Shown here: positions 1-13,104 of the stretch, piece after piece
Layout: the number at the start of each line of letters is the position of its first letter
How positions within the stretch are numbered: position 1 is the stretch's first letter
Notes under the pieces: generated by a model
The model's input: the letters and a program-made list of their open reading frames with translations, nothing else
Databases searched by the model: none
Told to the model about the DNA's origin: nothing
Program-made: the position numbers and the translations under genes
From: Capsicum annuum
Lineage: Eukaryota > Streptophyta > Magnoliopsida > Solanales > Solanaceae
Length of the DNA stretch: 64,000 nt
Assembly (NCBI RefSeq): GCF_002878395.1
Contig: NC_061118.1
Span: forward strand, 128,696,600-128,760,599
Direction of reading: 5' to 3'

Positions 1-829
1 TCCAAAATTGCAAAGTGAACTGAGTACCCCTATCCAAAATGATAGACAAGGGAACTCCATGCAGTCTGACTAGCTCTCGAATATACAATCTAGCGTAATC
101 CTCAGCAGTATATGAAGTATGAACAGGCAAGAAATTAGCAGACTTAGTCAACCTATCAACCACAACCCAAATAGAATTATGATGGCGTCAGGAAGAAGGT
201 AAACCAATCACGAAGCCCATATTTATCTCTTCCCACTTCCAGGTGGGAATACTAAACTCTTGCATCATACCACCAGGTCTTTGGTGTTCAAACTTAACCT
301 ATTGGCATGTTGCACACTTAGCTACAAATGCTGCTATATCTTTCTTCATGCCACTCCACCAATAGATTTCCCGCAAGTCTCGGTACATCTTAGTGGCACC
401 AGGATAAATAGAATATCGCGCCCCGTGCGCTTCAGCCATAATCTTCAGTCTCAGATCATTAACATTCGGGACACACAATCTACCCTGCAATCTCAACACA
501 CCATCTCCCCCTTGGGAGAAAACCTCTACTTTTTGGTCCTTGACTGACTCCTTTAGTCTGACCAAACTAGCATCTAAGTATTGCTTTTCCTTCACTTTCG
601 AAACCAAGGAGGATTCGGAACTACTCTGAACCCCTATATTACCTTCAGCAGAGTCAAACAACCTAACCCCCAATCTAGCCAAACGATGTACATCACGAGC
701 CAACTCTTTCTTACCTTCTACAACATGCGAAATACTACCCATGGACACTCTACTTAGGGCATCCGCCATAACTTTGGCCTTGCCCGGATGGTACAGCACA
801 CTCATATCATAGTCGTTTAACACTTCTAA
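1..829 (-). pseudogene. Integrase of GY1, partial
   Basis: The N-terminal zinc-binding H2C2 region is visible (REIYWWSGMKKDIAAFVAKCATCQ region, about 299-400). A stop follows it. The reading then continues toward base 1 with the core-domain start (RPGGMMQEF, then the WVVVDRLTKSANFLPVHT region). The catalytic core continues past the window edge. The stop and changed bases make it non-functional. The chromodomain cannot be examined. Confidence 0.82.
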
Positions 830-2226
830 CCATCGTCTCTACCTAAGATTCAATTCTCTCTGGGTAAACACATACTGCAGACTCTTATGATCAGTGAAAA
901 CATCAACATGGACAACATACAAATGGTGTCTCCAGATTTTTAACGCAAACATAACAGCAGCCAACTCAAGGTCATGGTTGGGGTAATCAACTGTCTAGAA
1001 GCATAAGCTATCACCTTACCCTTCTGTTTATTACGCAACCCAACCCAACTCTCGAAGCATCACAGTACACCACAAAACCATCAACACCATCAGGCAAAGT
1101 CAAAATAGGGGCTGAAGTGAGTCGAGTCTTTAACTCTTGAAAACTCTTCTCACAAGATTCGGACCACAATAACTTCACTTTCTTTTGGGTCAACCGAGTC
1201 ATAGGAGACGCTATAGAGGAGAAATCCTAAACAAAACGGCGGTAATAGCCAGTTAAACCTAAGAAACTTTGGATATCAATCAGAGAAATAGGTCTAGGAC
1301 AATTTCTAATAGCTTCGGTCTTTTGGGGATCAACTCTAATACCCTCGAAAGAAATGATATGACCCAGAAAAGCAACTGACCTTAGCCAAAACTCACACTT
1401 ACTGAACTTGGCAAACAACTTGTGATCTCTAAGGGTTTGCAAGACAGTTCGGAGATGATCAGGATGTTCATCCTCACTACGGGAGTACACCAGTATATCA
1501 TCGATGAACACTATGACAAACATATCCAGATATGGTCTGAACACTCGATTTATGAGGTCTATGAAAGCTGCTGGGGCATTAGTTAACCTAAAAGACATAA
1601 CAAGAAACTCAAAATGGCCATAACGAGTTCGGAAAGCAGTTTTCAGGATGTCACACTCCCTAACTTTGAGTTGATGATAGCCGAAATGAAGGTCTATCTT
1701 TGAGAAATAAATTGCACCTTGCAATTGGTCAAACAAATCATCTATTCTCGGAAGGGGGTACTTATTTTTTAGTGACTTCATTCAGTTAGCGGTAATCAAT
1801 GCACATACGCAAAGAACCATCTTTATTTCTCACAAACAACACATGAGCACCACAAGGAGAAATACTGGGCCTTATGAAACCCTTATCTAGTAGATCTTTG
1901 AGTTGCTCTTTCAACTCCTTAAGTTCTGCAGGGGCCATACAATAAGGAGGAATAGAAATGGGCTGAGTATCAGGAAAAAGATCAATCCCGAACTCTATCT
2001 CTCTATCAGGAGGTATCCCTGGGAGAACATTCGAAAAGACATCAGAAAACTCATTGACGACGTTAACAGACTGAAGAGTTGGAGTCTCAGACTTAGTGTC
2101 TTTGACTCTAACCAAATGGTAAATACACCCCTTGGAAATAAGCTTTCTAGCTTTGAGGTAAGAGATAAAATGACTCTAGGGTGACACAGAATTCCCAGAC
2201 CACTCAAACACGGATGCACCCAGAAA
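830..2226 (-). pseudogene. Reverse transcriptase and RNase H of GY1
   Basis: RT runs from the PR-RT linker ([17 protein letters not shown]) through the palm, with the catalytic motif [12 protein letters not shown], to the LGHIIS and [11 protein letters not shown] motifs near 1230. RNase H follows (TLPDGVDGFVVYCDAS). It is broken by an in-frame stop right after CIDYR (about 1783) and another after RRFV (about 1226). There is a frameshift near 1011 beyond VGLGC. The RNase H end, with YHPGKAKVMADALSR, is recovered in the next frame at about 750-823. Confidence 0.88.
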
Positions 2227-2699
2227 CTAAAACTTGACCACTCGGGTCCGGCAATTAATAGAGGCATAAGAAGAATACAGCCAGTCCATACCCATAATCA
2301 CATCAAAGTCTACCATGTCTAACTCAATCAGATCAGCCAACAAGACTCTATGAAGAACGGTAACAGGACACCTTTTATACATTTTTTGGGCAACAATCGA
2401 ATCACCCACTGGGGTAGAAACTAGGATAGGCTCAGGAATAATCTCAGGACTTATTTCAAAATTCACAGCAATTAAAGATGTAACATATGAGAAACTGGAT
2501 CCAGGATCCAATAAAGCATACACATCAAACTGAAATATTCGAAGCATACCAGTAACAACATCGGGAGAGTCCTCCTGTTCCTGGCGGGATGGTAAAGCAT
2601 AGAATCTATTCTGGCGCTGCCCGCCAGCATTGTTAGAAGAGGTGCCCTGAGCTGGGGCTGGGCGAGTCGTTGGAACTGGAGCACTAACAGTCTGAGTCT
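2227..2699 (-). pseudogene. Aspartic protease region of GY1
   Basis: The retropepsin-like domain follows the zinc knuckles in one open frame. The active-site region reads ALLDPGSSFSYVT, the DPG form usual in this lineage, and the flap/C-terminal part includes the FDVIMGMDWL motif typical of these elements. It would process the gag-pol polyprotein. The frame is locally open, but it is flanked by broken gag and RT, so it is classed with the dead element. Confidence 0.8.
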
Positions 2700-3778
2700 G
2701 GGTCTGAGGGCGATAGTCACGACGCCCTTGTCCATCATATGGACAATCTCTAACTCTGTAACCCATGTCACCACACCAGAAATAACCCCTCTTCTCACCC
2801 CAACACTCACCCGAATGAGCCCTACCACACTTAGGACACAGGGGACGATTTGTCTTACTTCCAGCACTGTACTGGGACCTGGATGCATATGACCTGCTAC
2901 CTTGCTCCTGCCTACCTCTAGGCATGGGAGCACTAGCAGATGATGATTCTAGCATAGACGAACGATTCTAATACTGAGGGCAACTCCGTCTGTGCAATCT
3001 AGTCTAACCCTGTTCATGCAGCTCGGACCTAGCTCTCTTATTCCCTCTCATTCTATATCTCTCCTAAATCTTGTCTGCCTTAATTTATTGGGCATGATTC
3101 ATCAGCCTAGAAAGATTTATCTCACTATTCAGCATAGCAGAACCACACTCCTTAACCACATAACTAGACACTCTAGTCACAAACTTACTCATACTAGCCT
3201 GATTATCAGCCACTAAGTCAGGAGCATACTTGGCCAACTGATTGAACTTTAGACAGTACTCCCTAACAGTCATAGAGCCCTGTCCAGGTTCATAAACTCT
3301 TCCACCTTCGCCTTCCTCATCTCCAAAGGGAAAAACTTATCCAGGAATGCCTCCTGGCACTCTTGCTAAGTTGTAGGGATAGCTCCCTCACCTCTACCTT
3401 TCCTCCAAGCAACAACCCAATCATAAGCAAGGTTTTTTAACCTATACACAGCCAACTCCACACTATGTTTGTTAGATACATGCATCACCTGAGTAATCTT
3501 CCGCACCTCCTCTAAAAATAATCATGGATCCTCATCAGACTTGGACCCATAAAATTCTAGTGGATTCATAGCATGAAGTCACAGATCCTGGCAGTAGGTG
3601 AATCACCTCCCTGCTGCCGTGGAGCTGGGGCCAGGTTGGCCTGAATATTTGTAGTAACAGCTTGGGACAGCGCCTGAAAGGCTGCCCAAAATTCAGCATG
3701 AGACACATTTTTATTCAATAGGTCCGTGGGTTGAGGTTGCTGACCATCATTATTTCTTCTCGCTCGATGTGTAGGCAT
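2700..3778 (-). pseudogene. gag: gag of GY1, broken
   Basis: Capsid/nucleocapsid polyprotein that packages element RNA in cytoplasmic particles. The start at 3778 (MPTHRARRNN) was chosen because short basic starts of this kind are typical of the family and it lies about 200 bases after the primer site. The frame changes several times across 3270-3570. The C-terminal part has a first zinc knuckle, CPKCGRAHSGEC. A second knuckle has lost its first Cys and its His (..FWCGDMGYRVRDC). It continues without a clear break into the protease. Not functional. Confidence 0.8.
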
Positions 3779-3974
3779 ATTTTTTAAAGAGGAGAGCACA
3801 AAGCAATAGTAGAGAGAGACACTTTAAGTACGATAGACTTCTGAAAGAAAGAATCACACTTTTTCATAAAATGTCTTGTAGGATCTTGCTTATAGATATG
3901 GCGCGCTACACACCAATGATCAAGACTCTACTTAACGTGGCTTATCAGACTCCCTAGGACACCTTAAAACCTTA

Positions 3975-3987
3975 GGCTCTGATACCA
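3975..3987 (-). other. Primer-binding site of GY1 (initiator Met tRNA)
   Basis: The minus strand reads TGGTATCAGAGCC, the standard plant tRNA-iMet primer site, four bases inside the LTR end. It fixes the LTR boundary and the element's orientation. Confidence 0.92.
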
Positions 3988-3991
3988 AGTT

Positions 3992-6407
3992 TGTAACACC
4001 CTAAAAAATGGGTCCCGGAGCATCACACGGTGCTTGAGGCTATGAGTAGACCCAAGCTAACCCTTTGAGCCATTTTCATTCAGTTCAACACAAATCAATG
4101 GAGTTTTCATAAATAACCCTCAAATATCAATAGAGTAATCATCATCCAAGAATAAAAGAATTTTAGAAAGATAACAAATTATGACTTATTATTCAACTCC
4201 CAACATCTATACTAGTCTGACAAGCCTCTAAGAAAATCAATAAAACCAGGAGCTATTGAGACATGCCCCAACTGACTCATACTCAGTTATCAAATGTAAA
4301 CGATTCCGTGAAACCAAAATCAGACATCACATCCTCGGAACATGAGGACTCACCACAACAGAGGATGTAGAACAGCGTTCCCAAAGAATCACTATTGAAC
4401 CTGGAGCTGAGCACCTGAACCTACATTCTGAGAAAATGCAGCCCACATCCGAAGATGTGGGTCAGTACTATGGAATATAATCGAGTATATGGGAGTGTGT
4501 GCAGTTGTATAAACATCATCATCATAAATATTTATAAGAAATATGCCGGATGTATAAAAGACTCACATAGCCTGAAGAAAATCATTATAATCATAAGAGG
4601 ATGAAATAAGTACAATAACACATGTGAGTCATCATATAATTTGTCATTCACTTTCAGTTCATCACGAATATCAATTCTCATAATGTAAATATCATTTAAA
4701 TGTTTTGAAAGAATAACTTTCACAATTCCACTTTCAAATCACTTCACCATTCACCATAGACACAACAAAACACACACACACTGGGAGATCCTATAACAGA
4801 TATAAACTATGTGAGCTACATGGAGTCCAACGTACAACCCACATTGGGGAGAGCCATCCTATCCTTGCTATCAGAGTAGGACTATTGATATCAAATTCAC
4901 ACAAACTAGTGATCGCTATATAAATCAGCCTCAGGCTCACTCCTATGGGGGCACGTAGTTCTAGGGAAGTAAGGTCGCTTTATACCTCCCACTCGATGCT
5001 AAATATTTATCTCGGACTTAGCTCAGATCATTTCAAAGATAATCCACAATAAATAATTTCAGTAATATATAAATATACATCGGGAGCCATCATGCTTCCC
5101 ATCTATCAAAATCAACCACATTGTGAATTTTTTTCACACTCGAGTTCAAAACAACTCCATTAAGACCAAAAGGTCAAATCATTCAAAATATCTCAAATAT
5201 TCAACATCAACGTGCTTATAACACATACTTTCTCAAAAAACACAATTTCTAATGGGGATTCACGACCCAAATATCAAAATCATGATAAATATCATTCAAG
5301 ATTCGTGCTTTATATATCCACACATGTAAATTCATCTTTCAAAATCATAAACATCCTGATTTCATAATAATCATCATAATATATGGGTTCATGCTTCAAA
5401 TTCGTAAAAAGAAACAAATAAAAATCATGTCTTTGTAAAGAAAATTACTTTTGGGCACAAGAACGAAAGAGAGTTCTTGTTGAAAAATCCCACATACCTT
5501 GAATGATGAACTTTAGATAGATACTCATTTTTGAGATGTTAATCGTGCCTTTGAATGATGGTTCTTAGAGTTCTTGAACTAGGAACTTGGAATCTTGAAT
5601 AAATTTGTAGAATTAATGGTGAACTTTGGAGGTTCTTGAAGTTGGATGTAGGAGCTTAGGGTTTTATTTTTGAGGGAATTTGATGAAATATATCATATAA
5701 TGCTTCTAATAGGCTTTAATATAGGGTTTGGACGGATTTTGGGTGAGGGTAAATGACCAAAACGCCCCTAAAAATAAAATAATTCTTGAATCTATCCTTT
5801 GGTTGACTGTTTTGATAGTTTTAAGTAGATCAACCATAACGTTTTACTCCGATATCCAAATTAGATGAAACTAATTTCATTAGAAAGAGGACTCTCATAT
5901 CTTTCCATTGATATATAGTATCTCACCCAGAACATTGTGTACAAGGAGTTATGATCATTTGAATTTAAACCAAAAATTCTCTTTTGATAGGCTGAAGTAG
6001 ATCGGTCATAACTTTTTGCACCGACAGAAAAATTGGATGAAACCAATTTCATTGGAAAGAGGACTCACAGAGATTTCCGTTGATATATAGTAGATCAACC
6101 AGATCATTATGTACAAGTAATTATAATCATTTAAAGTTGGAGCAAAAATACGCTAGGCCTCAGTACTTTTTCCTGCACGTTTTACTGTTCACTACTATTC
6201 ACAGTTTGATTAGAATATTCATAACTCGTCGCTCGGGTGTCCATTTTAGATGATCCACATATAGTTGGAAATATTATTTAATACTCTAAGAAATGGTGGG
6301 TCATAATCTAAGACATTCCGCGCGAAAAATTTATAATTCATTCTAGAAGATAGAACCCAACACGTTTACGCACAAAATTTCAATGAAAAATTTCTCGGGG
6401 TATTACA
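3992..6407 (-). repeat. 5' LTR of GY1
   Basis: On the minus strand the LTR begins tgtaataccccgagaaa at 6407 and ends ggtgttaca at 3992, giving the usual TG...CA ends over 2416 bp. The primer-binding site follows after four bases. It has no coding content. An apparent ORF start at 6383 is only the LTR edge running into the neighbouring transposase frame. The other LTR is outside the window, so insertion age cannot be estimated here. Confidence 0.88.
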
Positions 6408-9062
6408 ATTGTGGTACTTGTGCAGTTGTTAAACTTCCACTAAATGTTGAGTATGATTGGCTAGTTAAAAACTTGCATATTAGAATGAAAACTAATTCAA
6501 ATGAGGTAAGGCTTGTTATTTCGGGTAGATGGTCATTTTCAACTGTGCAGGGTAATGCTCGTTATTCTGAAATTCCCATACTTGATAATGAGACTTTGCA
6601 AGATTTTATGGTGGCGCCTGATATAGTGTGTTATATGATGAATCTTGATTTGTTGGAGATGTATATTAAAATAGAAGCATTAGATGTTGTTGAACCTACA
6701 CATAATTTGAATTTCCTCTCTTTAATTTTTGCTACACCCTCTTTGAATCTTAATGAACCCCCTTCTGATTTTTATGAACCATCTACAATTATGACTAGTA
6801 ATTTCTCAGAATTTCAAAGTTTTACAAGCTTCTTATCACAGAGTATAACACCACGAGTTGATATTCCATCCGGTAATTATGGCCATGGATGTACTAATTT
6901 TGGTGCAAATTTTGATGTCAATAATTATCGTCATTGTAATTTTAGAGATTGTGCAGGAACTAGTAATTTACCTCAGGTTCCAGAGATTCCAAGAGTTTCT
7001 GAAATACAAGCTAGGACAGAAGTTGATGCCTATGCTGATACTCATGCAGATGATAATTCTGACAGTGATGCACCGAATGATGCATATCAGTCAGATAAAA
7101 TGAGTAACTTTGGTGATGATAATGACAATGATCAACAACCAGTCATTGAGGTGCCACAAAACATACCATTTCATAGGGAGGCCATTCTATTTTTGAATGA
7201 TCTTTAAGATCATCCAAAGATGCTTGCTTCTACCCATGAATTAGAGGGTGTTGGATGTAAAATTTGGTTAAATAATAAGGAGTCGAATTTTAAGTTTGGG
7301 CAGTTGTTTCCTAGTAAGGAAAAATTAAAGACTACTGTAAAAATATAGAGTTTACAGGGTAATAGAGAGTTTACTATATGGGAATCAAAAGAGAATTATT
7401 GGACTGTTAAGTGCAGAAGGTGGGAATCTGGATGTGATTGGATGCTCAGAGGTCAAAAAATACCAACAAATTTATGGACTATCAAAAAATATTATGGCAG
7501 ACATACTTGTCAAATGGGTGTAATCCAAGCTGATCATTTTAACTTGGATTCTTAATTGATTGCTTCTTTATTGCTGCCTTTCCTCAGGAATAACCCTCAA
7601 TGCAAGGTGAAAGATGTCCAGACTACTGTTGAGGATGAATTAAAACATACACCTTCTTACAAAAAGGCATGGCTTGGCCGAAGACATGCTTTCAAATTCA
7701 TATATGGTGACTTTGATCACTCATTCACACAACTTCCAAGGTACATGAATGCACTTCAACATTTTAATCTAGGAATGGTAGTGGAATGGATTCATGCCAA
7801 TGAATCGACATCAGAGGTAAATGTTTTTAAATATGTAATCTGGGCATTTAAACCTTGTATAAAAGGTTTTAAAAGATGTAGACCGGTCATCTCTATTGAC
7901 GAGACTCACATTTATGGAAAATATGATTTAAAGATGTTGATTATTGTGACTGCTAATGCAAATGGGAAAATATTTCCACTTGCTTTTGCAATTGTTAACA
8001 AGGAAACCAAAGAAGCATGGTCATGGTTTTTGTCGTGCCTTGGAATTCATATGGTAGTTGGTCGTAGAGGTGTTACATACATATTTGATCGTGCTCCTGG
8101 AGTACTTAGAAGTTTAATGATTTGGTTGAGTTACATAAGCCGAATACATATCATCGCTTTTGTCGTAGGCATGTGAAAAGTAACTTTCTGTCTAACTTTC
8201 CTAACAAGCAACTTGAGGGATTAATGTGGCAGGCTGCTATTCAACACCAAGAACGCAAATTCAAAGTCGTCATGTGATGTTTAAAAGATGCTGGGCCAGG
8301 TGCGTACAATTTCTTAATGAAAATTCCATTAGAAAAATGGACAGTTCATCGTGATGGCGGTAAAAGATGGGGCATTTTAACAACCAATCTTTTTGAATCT
8401 TTCAATGGATTCTTAAAGAAATATCGAGGTCTACCAATTACTACAATGATTAAGCTTAGATACGATCAAATTATGAAAGGATTTGTATCCAGAAAACAGT
8501 ATGCACAAGAGCTCATTAATAAAAAAGAACTATGGCTACCTATGGTTGCAAAGAAAATTTGAAGTATCAATTGAAGTCTAAAAATCATCAGGTAACAACT
8601 TATAATAGAGAAACATGGGTATTCGAGGTTGAAACATATCGTCGTCAAGGTTGTGGTGGCAGAAAATATATCATTAAATTTAGTAGGAATACGTGTGAAT
8701 GTCAAAATTGGCAAGCATATCACATGCCATGTTCACATGTGTTGCAGGTTAATGAGCAGAAGAATAGGGTTGCATATGATTTGGTTAGTGAATATTATAG
8801 TACGGTAAAGTATTTTGAGACATATCGTGTGCCGTTTCAACCTCTTGGAGATGAAGCAAATTGGCCAAAAGCGCCCTTTAAAATGATTTGCAATGAGACA
8901 TTTATCCGAAAGAAAGAAGCTATAAAAACTACACGTGTTTCAAATGAGATGGATGTTGGTCATACAAGATACTCAAAAGCTTGTGGAATCTGTAGAATAA
9001 TAGGGTAGGACAGGCGTAACTGTCCAAACCAAGAACGTGCAAATAATAATTGTAGACAATAG
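6408..9062 (+). pseudogene. MULE1 transposase (MURA-type) pseudogene
   Basis: Mutator-like transposase, which would bind element ends and catalyse cut-and-paste transposition in the nucleus. The N-terminal region is open to 7208 with an acidic linker. The MULE DNA-binding region (CRRWESGCDWMLRGQ) lies near 7410. The DDE region has SIDETHIYGKYD (about 7895) and a second-Asp region YIFDRAP. A CxxH-like FCRRHVKSN lies near 8160, the SWIM zinc finger CECQNWQAYHMPCSH at 8696-8740, and a C-terminal CGIC...NCPN knuckle follows. It is disrupted by stops at about 7207, 7349, 7555, 8276 and 9007 and by frameshifts near 8130-8170 and 8530-8560. Its 5' end is cut by the GY1 LTR. The partner gene is the PMD pseudogene across GY2. 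Confidence 0.88.
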
Positions 9063-9655
9063 CTTAAGTATATTTTTAGTTGTAATGTCATATTATGTAC
9101 TTTCTGTAATGAGTTGAACTAAATATTTTAGTACTATTAATACCACTGCTATAACTTATAGTTAATTAATTAATAAATAATGAACTATTGTGAAAGTTTA
9201 TGCCTTAATCTTGTCGGTTTATTCTTGTTTGGTGGTAGTAACCTAGAATAATGAAATACTCTCCATTTTGATCCAATTCTCCCTGGTCTGGCATCACTCT
9301 CTATATGACACCATTCAACTTATCACAACTTGTTTAATCATTCAAAAGATATTACTCTGCGCATAGTGGAAGCTTAGTGCATAAGGCTACCCCTTTTTAT
9401 AAAAGTAGTGTCTAAATGCAAGGACTAAAGCATGTTACAAAATTAAGGTGGACAACAATTTGAAACACAAAAAATTAAAAGTCCAAGAAGCATATTGGAT
9501 TTTCTTATACTAGAATAGACAACTGCATTCCTAAACGTTCACTAGAATTGGATCCAAAATTTCAACACCTGATGAAAGAACAACATACGACGTATTTTTG
9601 AGTAACTCCTATCCATAAAATAAGGTCCAATGCACAAAAATATGTACATCATAGA
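9063..9655. other. Non-coding spacer of MULE1
   Basis: The sequence between the MURA1 end and the GY2 LTR is AT-rich and has no credible ORF. I take it as the space between the two convergent MULE1 genes, continued at 19981 on the other side of GY2. Nothing else is recognised in it. Confidence 0.5.
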
Positions 9656-12448
9656 TGTAAGTCCCCAAAAAGTTCCCTCATAGTCTGAGTCTTAGGGCAT
9701 GTCAAGTAAGACGTGATTTCTGCCCTAAAAGATTGAAAAGTGGCTTTCTAAGTGGGTATCGTGTTAACCACATAGAATTTTCCTAATTTAAATATTTTTA
9801 TCACATTGAAAATTTGATAAGCTTTCCATCGATATAAGATTCGCCCAAATCCGATACTCGGGAAAAAAGTTATGGCTAATTTAAGACCTAGTCATAAAAA
9901 CTGTGTCATTTTAGTGTTTGGTGCATCGTGGAGAGGGTCGATTTGATAATTTTCAAATTCTAGTGGAACTCCGTGATATTGGTGCATAGTTTTGAGGTTC
10001 CAATTCCCTACCAGTGGGAAAATGCGATGGCTCCGCATCACGGTAACTCCCAGTTTACCAATTATCAATTTCCAGTGAGTCACTGCGATAAGTGGCGCGT
10101 TGCGGTGACCCCTTAAATCGGGTTCCTAGTTCAATTTTTCTAGATTCGTACAGATGTTAAAAGAGGCATTTTGGACTTTTTCCAAGCCTATAAAACCATG
10201 CAAACACCAAATAAAAGTCATTTGCAAGCATCGTATGAAGTTTTTCTCAAGTTTTCTCTCATTAAAAACCCTAAGTATCCAAAACCTCTTCCAAGAATCT
10301 CAAGAATCCACCATGGATTTTCTAAATTGAGTCAAGATTCAAGGTTCCCAAGTCAAGGGCCTCAAGAACCCTCATTTAAGAGTACGAATAGAGTTCCAAA
10401 AGTGAGAGTTCATCCAAATCTTCTAATTCAAGATATGTGGGGTTTTGATCAAGGGTAACCCTTTAACCCTTGTGCCCAAAAGACTTATTTACATCATGAA
10501 TTTCCTAAAATCTATGAGTTTTTTACATGAATTTGAATTGAGGTTTTTCACCCATTATTATTGAATGCATTATCTTGATATTTTTCATGAATTAAGAGTC
10601 AAATGGCATGATTTCTGCATGTTTTATCGAGAATTTACAGCTGGGTATAAACCCCATGATTTTACTCCTTGAGAAGCTAATATTTGCAATTTTGAGATAT
10701 TGAAGCATATGACTCTATTGAGATAAATTGCTGAAGTTCCCAGATTTCCACATGATTTATGAATTTATATGCTATATAATATGTTTTTGATAAGCTTTAA
10801 CTTGAGATTGAATTATGGGTTAGTAATCCCTATTTGATACTTGTGAAATTATGAATTCTTATGCTATAATCACCCATGATTTGAGTATTTTGAGATGATT
10901 GAGAAATGAATTGACCTAATGGTCCGAAAGCTTTGAAATCCACTTCATCATATGAGATTATTTATTTGATTATTGGGTTCGTGGTGAACCATGAGATTAT
11001 TCTAAAAGTGTATTTTTTATGAGATGAGCACAGATAATCTAAAGGGAGTAGTACTTACCACCGAACGTGTAATTCACTATGGTTTCTTACCCCAAAACTA
11101 TATGCCATTATAGGTTGGGCCTAAGACTCAGTTTATGATGATTATGATTGGGCCCAAGGCCTAGTTTCATTTAGTGATCACTAGACCTAGGTTATACTCC
11201 CTGGAAAGAGTATGACGCTCCTCCCCAACGTGGGGTCTCCTCCTTAGGAGGACAAAACGTTGGAATCCATGTAGCTCACATGGTTTATGTCGGTTATGAG
11301 AACCTTTCTTGCCCTTTTAAACTTCAAAATTTGATACTTATTTTCCTTTTCTATGGTCTACTTTCCTAAATAGTTGAAATGCAAAGATGTTTCCAAACCA
11401 AGGTATTTTCTTGATTAAAGTTATTTTCCTAAATGAGAGCATCTTCTCTTGTTATGGTAATTTTCATAAGGCTTTGAGATAAGTTATTTCCTTAAGCTAG
11501 AATACTTTTCCATTTGAGATAACATGATTTTACCTAAAGTTTGAAATGATATAATTTCCTAAAGTGAATGAAATACCTTCAAGTATGTTTTCCGAGTCTT
11601 ATGATTTCGATTTCCAAGTATACGAGTTCTAAATATTTATGAAATGTTGAGCATTGAAGAGTTTTTAGTTTCCATGAGACATATGCATGAGTTGAAAGTA
11701 TTGTTCAAAGTCCCTTAGCCTTTGGGTATTAAGAATAAGAGAAGATTTTTGATTTTTAAGGTTAAAGAGCGATGACTCATGAAATTTGTATTGCATGCCT
11801 TATTCTACATGATTTATGAGCTTTATATTTTATACTTGTTCAAGCCATATGAGTCTTCTCATTTTGCATTCTTGATTTGATTGAAGAAGATCAGTACTAT
11901 TTTTATACATATGCATTCACCCTCGCATACTCAGTACATTCCAAAGTACTGATTCACATACATGTCTATGTGCTACATTGTCTTATAATGTAGGTTTAGG
12001 TGCTCAGTCCCAGCCTCATCCATGATTCTTCAAGTACCTTGCCTACGTTTTCTACAGTGGTGAGTCCTTATGGTTCGAGGACCGATCTTCAGATATTTTC
12101 TATATTTGAGAGACTATGTTTTATCTTTAGTTCGTTTTGAGTCAGTTGGGGACCTATCCCAACAGCTCTCTAGATTTTGATTTGTAGAGGTTTGTCAGAC
12201 TAGTATCATACTTGTGATGTGTCGAGGGTTCGGTATTATGGTTTTGTTGAGGTTTCTTTGTATTATGGTCATATGGACCAAGTATCTTTCTCGTATTTCC
12301 TTTCATGTGATATGACTATGCGAGTGTTGAGTCTATTTCATCTTAAATTGAGTGTTATTGGTAGAAATCAGCTCTAAGGGTTAGCTTGTGGCTCCTTGTA
12401 GCCTTGATCACCGTGTGACATCTCGGGAGATGATTTCGGGTCGTTACA
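9656..12448 (+). repeat. LTR A of GY2, solo-like full copy
   Basis: It begins tgtaagtcccc and ends gggtcgttaca, 2793 bp. It is not followed by a primer site but by bases 12449-12555, which repeat the sequence after LTR C. In its last 330 bp it shares variants with LTR C (for example caacagctctctag) that LTR B lacks. It keeps about 720 bp (roughly 10555-11278) that LTR C has lost. Confidence 0.88.
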
Positions 12449-12555
12449 ACAGAATAATCTGATCATATAACTAATTGCTCACATTTTAGAATTACATTTG
12501 AATTTCTCCAATTCAATCTAAATCAAAACAAAGTTACTTGACAAAGTTAATTGAA
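12449..12555 (+). repeat. Duplicate of the GY2 downstream flank
   Basis: About 107 bases starting acagaataatctgatc match 19981-20087 with only a handful of differences. They are MULE1 spacer sequence, not retrotransposon. At about 12552-12560 the sequence switches abruptly to the middle of the GY2 LTR. Confidence 0.88.
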
Positions 12556-12888
12556 ATGTTATATCTTCAGTTCATTTTGAGTCAGTTGGGGACCTGTCCC
12601 AATGGCTCACTAGATTTTGATTTATAGAGGCTTGTCAGACTAGTATCATACTTGTGATGTGTCGAGGGTTCGGTATTATGGTTTTGTTGAGGTTTTTCTA
12701 TATTATGGTCATATGGATCGAGTATCTTTCCCATATTTCCTTTCATGTGATATGACTATGCGAGTGTTGAGTTTATTTCATCTTGAATTGAGTGTTATTG
12801 GTAGAAACTAGCTCTAAGGGTTAGCTTGGGGCTACTTGTATCCTTAAGCACCATGTGATATCCCGGGAGATGATTTCGGGTCGTTACA
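12556..12888 (+). repeat. LTR B of GY2, 3'-terminal fragment of the 5' LTR
   Basis: It matches the last 330 bases of LTRs A and C, ends gggtcgttaca and is followed directly by the primer site, so it is the remains of the true 5' LTR. It carries more private changes than A and C show against each other. Confidence 0.88.
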
Positions 12889-12892
12889 AACT

Positions 12893-12905
12893 TGGTATCA
12901 GAGCC
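12893..12905 (+). other. Primer-binding site of GY2
   Basis: tggtatcagagcc, complementary to the 3' end of plant initiator Met tRNA, four bases after the LTR end. Intact. Confidence 0.93.
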
Positions 12906-13104
12906 TAAGGTTTCTAAGGATTCCTAGGGAGTCTGAAAAGCCTTATTGAGTAGAATCTTGATCATCGGTGTGTAGCGCACCACATCTATGGGCAAGAGGC
13001 TACGAGACATTTTAGGAAAAAGTTGTTTCTTCTTTCTTTCAGATTCTATTGTGCCTACAGTTGTCCCTGTTATCTAATGATCCGTGCTCTTCCATTTCTA
13101 AAAA

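Larger units (their letters stand above)
1..6407 (-). mobile_element. Ty3/gypsy chromovirus GY1 (Tekay/Del-like), 3' part outside the window
   Basis: Read on the minus strand the order is 5' LTR, Met-tRNA primer site, gag, protease, reverse transcriptase, RNase H, integrase, which is the Ty3/gypsy order. The 2.4-kb LTR, the gag start and the pol sequence resemble Tekay/Del chromoviruses; the chromodomain itself would lie left of base 1. The coding region has several stops and frameshifts, so the copy is dead. Its LTR end at 6407 abuts MULE1 transposase sequence directly, so the element is inserted in that MULE. If so, the 5-bp target copy attgt (6408-6412) should recur at the unseen left end. 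Confidence 0.9.

Noticed and set aside
1903..2184. 93-codon plus-strand ORF
   Set aside because: Antisense shadow of the GY1 protease-RT linker.
10171..10458. 95-codon ORF in LTR A
   Set aside because: Lies entirely in LTR sequence; the same stretch in LTR C is not kept open.
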